A stretch of 64,000 bases of DNA from Smittia aterrima (Eukaryota > Arthropoda > Insecta > Diptera > Chironomidae), in NCBI GenBank assembly GCA_033063855.1, contig CP093830.1, positions 15,190,854 to 15,254,853 on the forward strand, given 5' to 3'. A program made the position numbers and the translations under genes. Numbering within the stretch: the stretch's first letter is position 1; every line of letters starts with the position of its first letter. This document shows, piece by piece, positions 51,463-61,381 of this stretch. Under the pieces are notes generated by a model that ran no database searches, had not been told where the DNA came from, and was given only the letters and a program-made list of their open reading frames with translations.

Positions 51463-51529
51463 GTGAACGTCACATCCACAGGAACATGAAGAAAATAAAT
51501 TACACAACTTTCAGCCAAATAAACGATGG

Positions 51530-52885
51530 AACAATATTTTTCACACGACAGAGAAGGAAATGATGAGGAAATTCCGTTGATTTAAAGAACTTACATTTAA
51601 TTATTATTTTTTTTACTAAGAGAGAACTCGTTTAAAACTTTCTTGCGGAAATTTCGCCCCATAGCTGTGCAAATTTTTCATTTTTTTTACGGTTCAATAG
51701 ATTGTTTTACATCCCATTTTTAGTTAAGTCGAAATTTTTTAATTCAGTCAGCGTCGTCCTTAGCTGATGCAGGAGAATCAAATTTGAACGTTTCTTTCTA
51801 GTTTGAAGATTTTTTTTATTTCACTTAAGATGAAGCTTCAATCAATCTTCCTTCTGCTGATGGATTCACGCTCAAGTTCCCTAACTCGCAGTAGAAAGAA
51901 AGAAAAAGGCTTTGACGAGGTCAAAACAAACCTAAACCAAGAAGTTCATTCAGAGAATTGGTATCAAAAATGTTTTTGCATATAGTGATAATAAATATTC
52001 GTAAACTCTTAAAAAAACTGAACGAAAATCATAGGAAAGTGAGGATCATGAAAACGATGTTGTTAATTAAGGAAAAGTACAAAATAGGAAGAGATGAAAC
52101 TTTACTTAATTTTTCGTTTTTCACGCAACGCCGATAATTATTATTTAAATAAATCAAACAGTTGATGGAAAAAATCATTTTGTATCTAATTCAAGAACAT
52201 TTTCGTAGCTCTTAATATCTTTTTACCTCTCTTTGTCTACATCTTAAGTTCTTGATCATTTTTCTTTTTTACTTCATGGAAACCGCTTATAAAAATAAAA
52301 CTGATTTAAAAATTATTTCTTTCGTTTGCAACTTTTCCTTTTGCTTCGTCTCATAGTTTGTCTGAATTTATTCCTGACGATGGTCGTTGATGAATTGGTG
52401 AACATCAAAACTTTCAATCAGCGGAGTTTTTATTTTTTCTAGAAGCTCGATATATTTTCCGAACATTCCACAACAAAGTCTGACGATCAGCATTTAATGG
52501 AAGGCGTGTAAAACAAACTAATAAATGTGAATATCTTTAAATTAAACCAGAAGAAAGAGAAATTGATAATAATTTATAAACTGGAGATTTTCATTCACCT
52601 ACAATGATACATTTATATTGATTGAGTCCCAAAATGGGTTTTAGAAAATAAAGTTGTACGAAAATATGTTGGGAAATATAAGGAGAGATTAGTATTCATT
52701 TTCAACAAGAGAGTGTGTGACGGGTCTCAGCTGATTATCTTGTGTAAATACATTCACAACTTCTCGTCTACAAAGAATCAAAATCGTAAAAAGAAAGAAG
52801 AAATAGTTGTCGGCGGCGCATGGAGTAGAATTATTATATGCGCTTCGCGAATTTTTAAAGTTGGTAATTTAATAGTGAAGTTTGT
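51530..52885. other. Intergenic between PP2C and first transporter gene
   Basis: Contains the PP2C 3' UTR at the left and the upstream region of the first transporter at the right. No coding exon or repeat seen. A possible initiator-like TCATTT occurs at 52696-52701, without a supporting TATA or DPE. Confidence 0.5.
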
Positions 52886-52890
52886 GGAAA

Positions 52891-54605
52891 ATGAATTACG
52901 ATGACGTGTTGCCATATTTGTCGCGAGGAGACTTTGGGTCGTATCAAAAGAAAATTTATATTCTTCTTTGCTTGCCATCGATTCTTTGCGCGTTTCATAA
53001 GCTAGCTGGAGTATTTTTGTTGGCGGTTCCAGATCATAGATGTAGACTTGATGGTGAAACTATCAATGCGAGCTTCGATTTGCCAATTGAAGTTTTAAAT
53101 ACGTCGTTTCCCTTTGATGAAATCAAGCAGAAATTTTCACAATGCGAGTTTTTCAAAAACTCTTCAAGAGAAATTGTCAAGTGCTCAGATTATATTTGGT
53201 CGACCGACATTGTCGAGTCGTCGGCAGTGAAATCATATTTATTGGTTTGCGATCGTAGGCCGTTAACAGCTTCTGCTGACTCAATGGTGAGATGACGACT
53301 TTAAATTGTTGTGACATATTTCAGTTGTTCTTAAATCGTTCTCTTAGATGATGTTCGGTGTTTTGCTTGGAAGTTATTTATTCGGTGACCTATCTGATCG
53401 ATATGGAAGGCGTCCTACTTTTATGCTCTCACTACTCATCCAAGTTGTTTTCGGACTTATCACCGCAATCGCTCCAGACTTCATCACTTATACAATCTGC
53501 CGTATGGTGAGATGACGACTTTCATTGTTTTTCATTTTATTTAATTATTTAATCAATTTTTATTATCTTTTAGATTGTGGGAGCAACGACATCGGGCTGT
53601 GTACTCGTCGCATATTGCTTGGCACTTGAGATGGTCTGCAAGGAGTCACGTTTATATGCTGGAACCATAATTATGATGTTCTTCTCAGCTGGTTACATGA
53701 TGATCGGAGTATTCGCTTATTACATTCACGATTGGCGACAGCTTCAAGCTGCACTTACTGTACCTGGTCTACTTTTCCTACTCTACTGGTGGCTAATCCC
53801 AGAGTCAACTCGCTGGTTATTGTCAAATAACAAAAAAGATAAAGCGATCGAGCAGATCAAGACTGTCGCAAAGCATAATAAACTGGTGGTTCCTCAAGAA
53901 ATTTTAGACAAGTTAGAGACCGATGCCAAAGACATTGACGAGAAGAAGCCTTCGTTACTCGATCTATTTAAGTCGCCAAATCTTCGTAACAAATCTCTTT
54001 TGATCTTCTTCGATTGGTTCATCATCTCAGGAACTTATTATGGATTATCATGGTCAACAAACAGTTTAGGTGGAAATGTGTTCATCAACTTTGTGATCAG
54101 TGGAGCCGTTGAATTTCCAGCTTATTACTTTTTGATATTGACTTTGAACAGATGGGGAAGGAAAAAGATTTTGACTGGATCAATGGTTCTCGGCGGTGCA
54201 ATGCTTTTGCTTTCGCTTGTCATTCCGGATCGCTTCAACTGGTTGATAATTGCTCTTACGATGCTTGGAAAGATGAGCATAACTGCAAGTTACGGTACAA
54301 TTTATGTTTTTTCAGCAGAACAATTCCCAACTGTTATTAGGAATGTTGCACTCGGCGCTGCGAGCATGGCAGCAAGAATAGGAGGAATTGCAGCGCCTTA
54401 CTTGATTTTCCTTTCACAATTTTGGAAACCAGCTCCGTTTTTGATCTTCGGAATGACAGCTTTAATCGGCGGAGTCTTATCAACTCTCCTCCCCGAAACT
54501 TACAATACTCAATTACCAGAAACGCTCGAGGACGGAGAGCGATTGGGCAAAAATGTTGAATCCAGGCCAGATGAGCTCGAAGCTTTAAGTCAGAAAAAAA
54601 CATGA
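52891..54605 (+). CDS. Organic cation transporter-like MFS protein, copy 1 (3 exons, 528 aa)
   Basis: Exons 52891-53286, 53348-53506, 53574-54605; all junctions are phase 0, 529 codons. SLC22/Orct-type major facilitator: N-terminal helix with ILLCLPSILCAFHKLAGVF, a large extracellular loop with cysteines, the helix 2-3 motif GDLSDRYGRRP, the loop-6 signature PESTRWLL, and later NRWGRKK and ERLGKN near the C terminus. Family members move organic cations, carnitine or amines across the plasma membrane; the substrate here is not inferable. The ATG at 52891 is chosen because the short in-frame extension upstream lacks ATG and the second copy starts with the same MNYDDVL. Introns 1 and 2 share the identical first 16 nt. 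AATAAA at 54768-54773. Confidence 0.9.
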
Positions 54606-54995
54606 TATCTTAAGAGGACAATATAGATAATGAATTTTCAAGGAAAATACATTAATTATAGAAAATATAATTTTTTCCGGGAAAATATTCCTTGGAATAG
54701 AGTGACCCGATAGATAAGACTTTCTGTATCATCATCAAGTTTTTAATGTGCTGAATGACAGAAAAAAAATAAACAGAATTTTTAGTTCATAGCCAAGAAG
54801 TTTCCGTTGCACTCGAGGAATTCGTCGTCTAGTGATAAATTCAATTTTTCCAAAGCATAGACAAAGTTTATTAGACAAACTCTCAAACATTGCTCTCACT
54901 TAAAAATAAGTCTTCAGCAAATAACCGCGCTATAAAGCACGTGGCCGATACCGGCTCTCAAACAAGCGTACATATCATGAGAGCGAAAAATATTT
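54606..54995. other. Spacer between the two transporter genes
   Basis: Holds the 3' UTR of copy 1 and upstream DNA of copy 2. A TATAAAG at 54931-54937 lies 29 bp before a weak initiator-like tcaaac, which could be a second start site for copy 2. Confidence 0.4.
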
Positions 54996-54998
54996 TAC

Positions 54999-55032
54999 TC
55001 AGTCGATGCTCGCCGGTTGAACTGTGAAGACA
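54999..55032 (+). promoter_or_regulatory. Initiator + DPE core promoter, transporter copy 2
   Basis: A perfect arthropod initiator TCAGTC (54999-55004, A+1 at 55001) is followed by AGACA at 55028-55032, that is +28 to +32, which fits the DPE consensus RGWYV at its strict spacing. The start codon is 140 bp further on. No consensus TATA lies at -30 to this start. Confidence 0.6.
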
Positions 55033-55140
55033 AAATTATCGGAATGGTTTATTGATCGTTGTGCTCTAACAAGAAGAAGGAACATTGTGAAAACAACGAG
55101 TGAAAAAAATTGTGACATCGACAGAATTTCTTTAAAAATA

Positions 55141-56935
55141 ATGAATTACGACGACGTGCTCGTGCATTTGGGGAAGTTTGGAAGCTATCAGAAACGCAAT
55201 TACATACTTCTTTGTCTTCCCGTGATTCTCTGCGCTTTTCATAAGCTTTCAGGAGTCTTTATTCTTGCGACTCCTAACCATCGATGTCAACTAAATGGCG
55301 AGGATTCTAACGCTGTATTTAAATTACCAGAACGTGTCTTAAACGTATCTTATCCTTTCGATAAGAAAGCAAACGAATTTTCTCAGTGCCAGTATTTTTC
55401 TGACAACTTTTATGCTTCAAACGAATCAGAACACAAGGTTGAGCAATGCTCAAATTACATTTGGGATAACTCGAAATATGAAAGCTCAGCTGTAAAAAGT
55501 TTTAAGTTGATTTGTGATCGAGGCGACTTGAAACCAAGATCTGACGCCCTTCTCATGGTTGGCGTCTTCATCGGAAGCTTTTGTTTCGGTCATTTGTCCG
55601 ACAAATATGGAAGAAGAAAAGTTTTCGTTCTCTCTTTGGTTTTCCAACTTCTGTTCGGACTGCTAATTGCAATTTCGCCAGAGTTTATCACTTACACCAT
55701 CGCAAGAATGGTAATTGGATTTTGACTAACGTAACTTGTTGCTCATTGATTGCCAGGCTACAAGTTTGATTGCCGATTATTACTTTTTCTTTCTTTTCAA
55801 AGATTGTTGGAGCAACGACGTCTGGCGTTTTTCTCGTCGCTTACTGCTTGTCCCTTGAGATGGTTGGAAAGGAATCGAGAATGGTCGCCGGTGTTTGCTT
55901 TATGATGTTCTTCTCTGCTGGTTACATGTTGATGGGAGTTTTTGCTTTCTTCATTCAAGACTGGAGATTGCTTCAAATTGGATTAACAATTCCTGGAGTG
56001 CTTTTCTTGTTTTACTGGTGGTTTATACCAGAGTCGACGCGTTGGCTTTTAGCAAACAATAAGAAAGAAGAAGCGATCAAGCAGATTCAGCGCATAGCCA
56101 AATCTAATAAAGTCGTAATTCCACAAGAAGTACTCGTGGATAAAGTGGTCGAAGCAGAGGTTGGAGCCAATGTTGATAGCAATGAGTCAAAACCATCGCT
56201 CTTAGATTTATTTAGGAGTCCAAATCTAAGAACTAAAGCTCTTTTGATCTTCTTCGATTGGTTTGTCATTTCCGGAGCATATTATGGATTATCATGGTCA
56301 ACTGGAAGCAGCTTATCTGGAAATCCGATATTGAATCACGTACTGAGTGGAGCTGTGGAACTTCCTGGTTATATCTTTCTGCTCCTGACATTGAATCGTT
56401 TCGGAAGAAAGAAAATCCTGGCTGGAAATTTAATTTTTGCTGGGTCGACTTTACTTCTGTCACTTGTTGTCCCAAGCGATCATAATTGGCTTGTGATTAC
56501 ACTAACAATGCTTGGAAAAATGAGCATCACTGCAAGTTACGGAACAATATATTTATTCTCTGTCGAACAATTCCCAACTGTCATTAGGAATGTTGCTCTC
56601 GGTACTGCGAGCATGGCAGCAAGAGTTGGAGGAATTTCAGGTGAGCTTCCTGAAAATTTAACTCACACACGAAGCGATTTCTAATTGGAGGAATTTCAGC
56701 GCCTTACTTGATTTATTTGTCGCAGTTCTGGAAACCTCTGCCTATCCTAATCTTTGGGATCACTGCGTTGATTGGTGGAATGCTATCAACTCTCCTTCCT
56801 GAAACTTACAATACTCAATTGCCAGAGACTCTCGCTGATGGTGAGCGACTGGGCAAGAATCTCGCCGAGATCGGGTGCGAGGAATTATCCGCATTAAGTA
56901 GTAACAAGAATGGCAAAAATCAAAACTCCAATTAA
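55141..56935 (+). CDS. Organic cation transporter-like MFS protein, copy 2 (3 exons, 547 aa)
   Basis: Exons 55141-55710, 55803-56640, 56700-56935; phases agree, 548 codons. It is a tandem paralogue of the preceding gene with the same MNYDDVL start, LCLPVILCAFHKLSGVF, GHLSDKYGRRK, PESTRWLL, GKMSITASYGTIY and ERLGKN motifs. The extracellular loop is longer than in copy 1. The open frame upstream of 55141 begins with GTG, so the MNYDD methionine is taken as start. It lacks copy 1's first intron, keeps the second (at the IARM/IVGATTSG junction), and has its own 59-bp intron (56641-56699) where copy 1 is continuous. That intron is bounded by a 15-nt direct repeat. AATAAA at 57098-57103. Substrate unknown. 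Confidence 0.9.
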
Positions 56936-56940
56936 AAAAT

Positions 56941-58070
56941 TCTGAAAGATTTTAAATCAAAGACATTCCATTCGTCCAATTGTGACTTAAAAACAATCGA
57001 TTTTAGTTTTTTTTTTTCTGCGAAGAAGAAATCTCAGAATCTGCTGACTCATTTTGAGTATAACTTAGCATTATATAGAAGTAAAAAGTTTTAACAAAAT
57101 AAAATTTAAATGAAAGAAATTGACAAATGAGAATAATCGCCAAACGAGTTTAGCGATTGTAGGAAATAATTTCAAAATCTTGTTCAAAATAACCCCAAAG
57201 CAGACGATGAAAACAGATAATCGGGTCATTGGAGCTCGTAATAAATTTTCTTCGTCTGCATTTTCTTCACTTTCATCGACGCGGGAGATTCGACGAAGAA
57301 AAAACATATTTTTGCTTAATTCTATTTTTACGTGACAGGTGTCGCAAGAAAATTCACTTAACGAGCTGACAAACACTATTTTTCAACGATACACTTTCCA
57401 ACAAATAGCAAGAACAATCAATCAAGCTTTTGTCAATTTGTTTTCTATCAACGATCGAATCAATTCCAATTAAAATTTCAATCAATGTTAATTGAGAGGG
57501 AAATCTCAATATTTTTCTTTATTTACAAAATAATCATCGAGACTAGAATTTAAATATAAAAAAATTTACAGCTTTGATAGTTAATTTTCGCGGAACTTAA
57601 TAATTAAATGTCCATGATTGCATAGAGAAAAAGTTTTCGATCTAATTCAGACGAGAACGTCCGTAACAAATAAAAACTTTGAAATATCTTTTAAGGTGAA
57701 CAAAGCTCGAAACATGGAATTTCGTATTTTTAAAGACAGCAATTGTCTTAGATTATTTAATTGAGACGAGCACAACAAACTTTGAAATCTTGATGACATC
57801 ACTTCTACAACTTACAAATTATTTTGGTAAAATCTTTTCACTTCTTCAAGTAGAAAACAAGGAAATTTGTGCCAATTATTGCTTTCATAAACTTTCTTCT
57901 ATCAACTTCTCCTTGTTTTCCCTTGGCTCTTGATCTTAATCGAAATTCAATCACATAACGGTCACGGTATTATTTTTTGTTCTAGAAACATGCATTCCTC
58001 AGTCGAGAAAAGGCCTAATCACTTTTGTCTTAAAGATCTCGCTGATTGCATAAACCTTTCACACATTTCC
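56941..58070. other. Convergent intergenic region
   Basis: Lies between the stop codons of transporter copy 2 (+) and the mannosidase (-), so it holds two 3' UTRs. The 101-codon minus-strand frame at 57071-57376 has no recognisable domain. No repeat with ends was seen. Confidence 0.5.
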
Positions 58071-58077
58071 TTTGTAA

Positions 58078-60397
58078 TTAACTATCGCGAATTGGAATCA
58101 AGTGAGCCTCAGTGTTAAATACAAATTTTTCCAAGTCAACTTCATTGCGGTCGTCGCTGAACAATAAATAAAAGTATTTGAGCGTTTCGCCAAGCCAAAA
58201 TGTTTCCATCATATCCTTTGGTCGCGTGTTAAGCGGTGTCTTTACATTGCCGATTGATGTGTAACCATGCGTGACTTTTGTGTAAGTTTCGAATCCTTGG
58301 AAAATGTTCCAGCCCATGTCCTGGTAAGTCTTGTTTCCTGTGATTGCGTAAAAGTAATATAAGCTTTCAACGAATTCTGGACGTTGAAGATTGTGAGCAT
58401 CGTTGGCTTTCACGTAAATGTCCGTAGCAGATTCTCCTTCTAGATTGAAATAAGTTATTTCAGGAGCCAGATGTGTAGGCTGTTTCATGTAAGTTTGATA
58501 ACAAGTTTCGAGAAGCTCGTTCGCAAGCGTTAGGTGAGATTGAGGCATTCCGTTCTTGTAGCCTAGTATTAATGTGCCCGGAAGATAACATGTTAAATGG
58601 TCCATTTTTGGCTTAAAGTCTTTGCCACTGATTAGTTCACCAACATAAATGTGATGTTCATTAGGAGTTTCTCGTCTGAGAAGATTAAAATAATTTTTTT
58701 AAAAAAAATATAATTGAAAAACTGTTTGAATGCTTACCTCAAGTGTTTGATGACTCCAGCGATGGCTTCTTGATAATCATCGATTAAATAATTATCTTTC
58801 TTACCAGTTTGAATCCACTGCTTTAGTAAATACTCGTAATAAGAATCGCCTCGAGCACCAAGTGAGATTGTAGCAAAGTTTCTGAACGTTCCAGTGTTAG
58901 CTGTGACAATAAAACACGTCAAAATAAAATTATTTTCATGACTGCCAAGTCAACTAAACTCACCATTGATGAAAATTGGAACAAGTCCATCAGTCTTAGG
59001 TAGTTCGTGTACCTTTTCACTGACTTTTGCAACCGCCACTTCATATGAAGGATCATTTGAGATGCGTGACAAGTCTCTGAACTCCAGCTGGATTGTCGTG
59101 ACTTCACTCGTTGAACTATCGGGCGACCACTTTGGTGCGTGAGCTTTCATATTGAGTAAGTTAACGTCTGAGTAAGGAATCGATGATGGTGATTCGAAGC
59201 ATGGCATCATGCGATTGCCAAGCTCGATAGCTTTCGAGAGATACAAGTCTTCGCCCGTAAGATGGTAAATTGATAAAAGTCCGCCAAGAACACGGATTGT
59301 CGTTTCAAATAAATTCACATCGCGGTTAACGTCAAGCTTCAACGATGACTCAATCCATCGCTTGGCTTCATCGTACTCTTCTTGCATATCTGCGATGTAA
59401 AGTGTATCTATTGCATCCACAATTGTGAGACCAAGTCCGAACCAGTCGCTATATGATTGAGTTATTGGCTTGAGATTGTCATGACCCCATGCAAAATTCT
59501 TGTAACCTGCCCACGAATGTTTGAGTGCCGTGACAACTGCTCGTTGTCTATCATTTGTCGGACCCTAAAATGTCATGAGTGATTATGTTTAAAGATTTTG
59601 CCAACTAACTGATTATGTTTGAAATGATATGTGAAAACAATTTTACAACACGGGATACATTTCCTACCTTAAAGCTCATTTGAGTATTTGATTCTTGGAT
59701 CTGATTCTGAACATCTTTCTTCACATGAGTCTTCATTCCATCACGAACATTTCCTGGATTGTCAATTGAATTTTTCAGTTGTTCCTTGTTTGCTATGCCA
59801 TGATGCATCGGCCTAACTTTGTCAAACTCATCCCACTCTCCAGGTATCGAATCCTGACCATCTTCCTCTTGTAGACGCTGTAGGAAGGACGTAGATGGTA
59901 AACCATCCTGTTAGAAAACAACACGTAGATAGATTTTACATGGGGACAGGTGAGATAGAGAAAGCAAACACTATGAGACTTAATTACAGGGAGATTTTAT
60001 CGTTGGCGTGACTCGTGTTCATTTTTAACTGGGCGCTGAACATAGCCTTTACTCACCTTCATTGGAACTATTTGAATTCTTTCATTGATATGTTGTTGCG
60101 ATGACGATGATGAGCTGAAGAGTTTATCAAGAAGCTTCTCTTGGCCTTGGATGAGTACGAATATTGTAAAAACTGCTCCACAAAATGCGATGAGCAGTAA
60201 GTTCTTTTGGAACCTCGACAGTTGGTTCCATTGCTTAGGATTTAAAAAAATCTTTGTTAGTTCTCAGAATGAATAATAAATTCGATAAGAAATTTTCAGA
60301 CGTGGACGAAACTTTGGAAATTTACCCTTTTGAAGCTTTTCTTGCGAATTGAATCGTCGGACAACGACAGTGCAATGTAGTCCTTATTCTCAAACAT
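58078..60397 (-). CDS. ER mannosyl-oligosaccharide 1,2-alpha-mannosidase I (GH47, MAN1B1-like), 616 aa
   Basis: Exons: 60397-60326, 60233-60057, 59907-59668, 59564-58964, 58900-58738, 58675-58078; phases agree, 617 codons. Type II membrane layout: a short cytosolic tail with WNQLSRFQKN just before the anchor LLLIAFCGAVFTIFVLI (about residues 34-52), a variable stem, then the GH47 catalytic domain from about residue 165. Conserved blocks include FAWGHDNLKP, WFGLGLTIVDAIDTLY, SDVNLLNMKAHAP, TTIQLEFRDLSRI, GARGDSYYEYLLKQWIQ, MDHLTCYLPGTL, RPEFVESLYY and the final VFNTEAHLIPI. The enzyme trims Man9GlcNAc2 to Man8 in early N-glycan processing and ER quality control. The WNQLSR tail and the catalytic blocks fit MAN1B1 better than the Golgi MAN1A group. 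Divergent from CCDC12. Confidence 0.9.
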
Positions 60398-60542
60398 CGT
60401 TCGCTTTAATTCATTTTGCTATTGACTTCGCAACTAAACGATTCCAATGTAAGTGGAAGGAACAATTTTTTCTCACTCACTGTCTTCTGTCAATTTTTAC
60501 TCGAACGTAATAACACAACAGATGTCACTGTTATCAAAAATC

Positions 60543-60721
60543 TTTTGAATTAACGGATTTAAAATGTCTAATTTCAAGTAGCTTCAAAGTCAATAAATCG
60601 AAATGCTACTTTCAATTTGAATAAAAGCGAAAGCCATTACGTAATTAAAAATTTTAATTATGCTGAAACGACGGAGTTTTAACAATCTGAAAATAAGCAC
60701 TTAAAATCCGTTAATTCAAAA
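60543..60721. repeat. MITE-like segment with 18-bp terminal inverted repeats
   Basis: ttttgaattaacggattt (60543-60560) and its reverse complement aaatccgttaattcaaaa (60704-60721) match perfectly over 18 bp, with near-matches continuing inwards. The 143-bp interior includes a smaller imperfect inverted repeat (aagtagc ... gctactt). I could not define a target duplication because the right end runs into an A-run. The segment looks like a small non-autonomous DNA element, or less likely a regulatory palindrome. Confidence 0.55.
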
Positions 60722-60753
60722 AAAAAAGGTATTTTTACACCCCTTAGACTGCA

Positions 60754-60767
60754 GCGCCATCTAGTGC
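60754..60767 (-). promoter_or_regulatory. Near-consensus CTCF-binding motif
   Basis: gcgccatctagtgc matches 13 of 14 positions of the reverse-complement CTCF core (SYGCCMYCTRSTGG), differing only at the last base. It lies 59 bp upstream of the CCDC12 start in the divergent promoter. Insect CTCF recognises essentially the same core. Binding cannot be shown from sequence. Confidence 0.5.
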
Positions 60768-60825
60768 TCGACTGTCTGAGTTAGCTACGAAATCAACAAA
60801 TCGAATTGAGAGTTTTAAAAGTATT

Positions 60826-61359
60826 ATGACAATGTCTAAAGAAATGGGAAAACTTGAAGAAGAAGCTATGAAGCGTAAAGAGCGTTTGAAGAATCTTAAG
60901 AGAAAATTTGATGATCAGAAGAATGAGACGAATGGGAAAGAAAAATCTTCAGAAATTTCAAAGTAAGTAAATGTTGTCGCTTGTTTGAATTTTGATGTGA
61001 AACTAGGTTTCTTCTTTAGACCAATGTTCAGAAACTACAAGAAAGAAGGAGAAGACAAAAACACAGAAGACAATTTAAATCTCCCTGATGTAACAGCGAT
61101 CGTAAAAGATCAGCTGGAAGATATGAAAGAACCTCTGGAAGTTAAAGACATCGACATCTCAAATCTAGCTCCAAGAAAAGTTGACTTCGATCTAAAGCGA
61201 GCAATCAACAAGAAACTTCAGAGACTAGAGAAAAAAACACAGAAAGCGATTAGTGAGCTTATCAGAGAACGTCTCAATAAGGAGGACGATCTCCTCAGTC
61301 AAGTCAATATAGGGGTTCAACAAGCACAAATCCACAATAATGATGAAGACTCAGACTAA
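60826..61359 (+). CDS. Ccdc12: CCDC12 (cwf18-family spliceosome protein), 158 aa
   Basis: Exons 60826-60962 and 61020-61359; the 57-bp GT-AG intron is in phase, 159 codons. The N terminus is a charged helix (KLEEEAMKRKERLKNLKRKF). The family core follows: FRNYKKEGEDKN, then DISNLAPRKVDFDLKRAINK, then LQRLEKKTQKAISELIRERL. This is the cwf18/CCDC12 pattern, a small coiled-coil protein of activated spliceosomes. A second in-frame ATG is at 60832 (MTMSK). The gene is tail-to-tail with PPOX, with only 17 bp between the stop codons, and its AATAAA (61368) sits in that gap. Confidence 0.9.
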
Positions 61360-61367
61360 GCTGCTTT

Positions 61368-61381
61368 AATAAAATTTTATT
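61368..61381. terminator. Palindromic two-way polyadenylation signal
   Basis: aataaaattttatt is a perfect 14-bp palindrome, so each strand reads AATAAA. On the plus strand it lies 8 nt after the CCDC12 stop. On the minus strand it overlaps the PPOX stop codon (last Lys AAA plus TAA plus A). Each gene's cleavage site would then fall within or beside the other's coding end. Confidence 0.65.

Larger units (their letters stand above)
60398..60825. promoter_or_regulatory. Divergent promoter region, mannosidase / CCDC12
   Basis: 428 bp separate the start codons of the mannosidase (60397, minus) and CCDC12 (60826, plus). It contains a 179-bp segment bounded by inverted repeats (60543-60721) and a near-consensus CTCF motif (60754-60767), both listed separately. 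No convincing TATA box was seen. Confidence 0.55.

Noticed and set aside
55024..55140. 39-residue N-terminal extension of transporter copy 2
   Set aside because: It begins with GTG, lies in the predicted 5' UTR downstream of the initiator-DPE, and copy 1 starts at the homologous MNYDD methionine.
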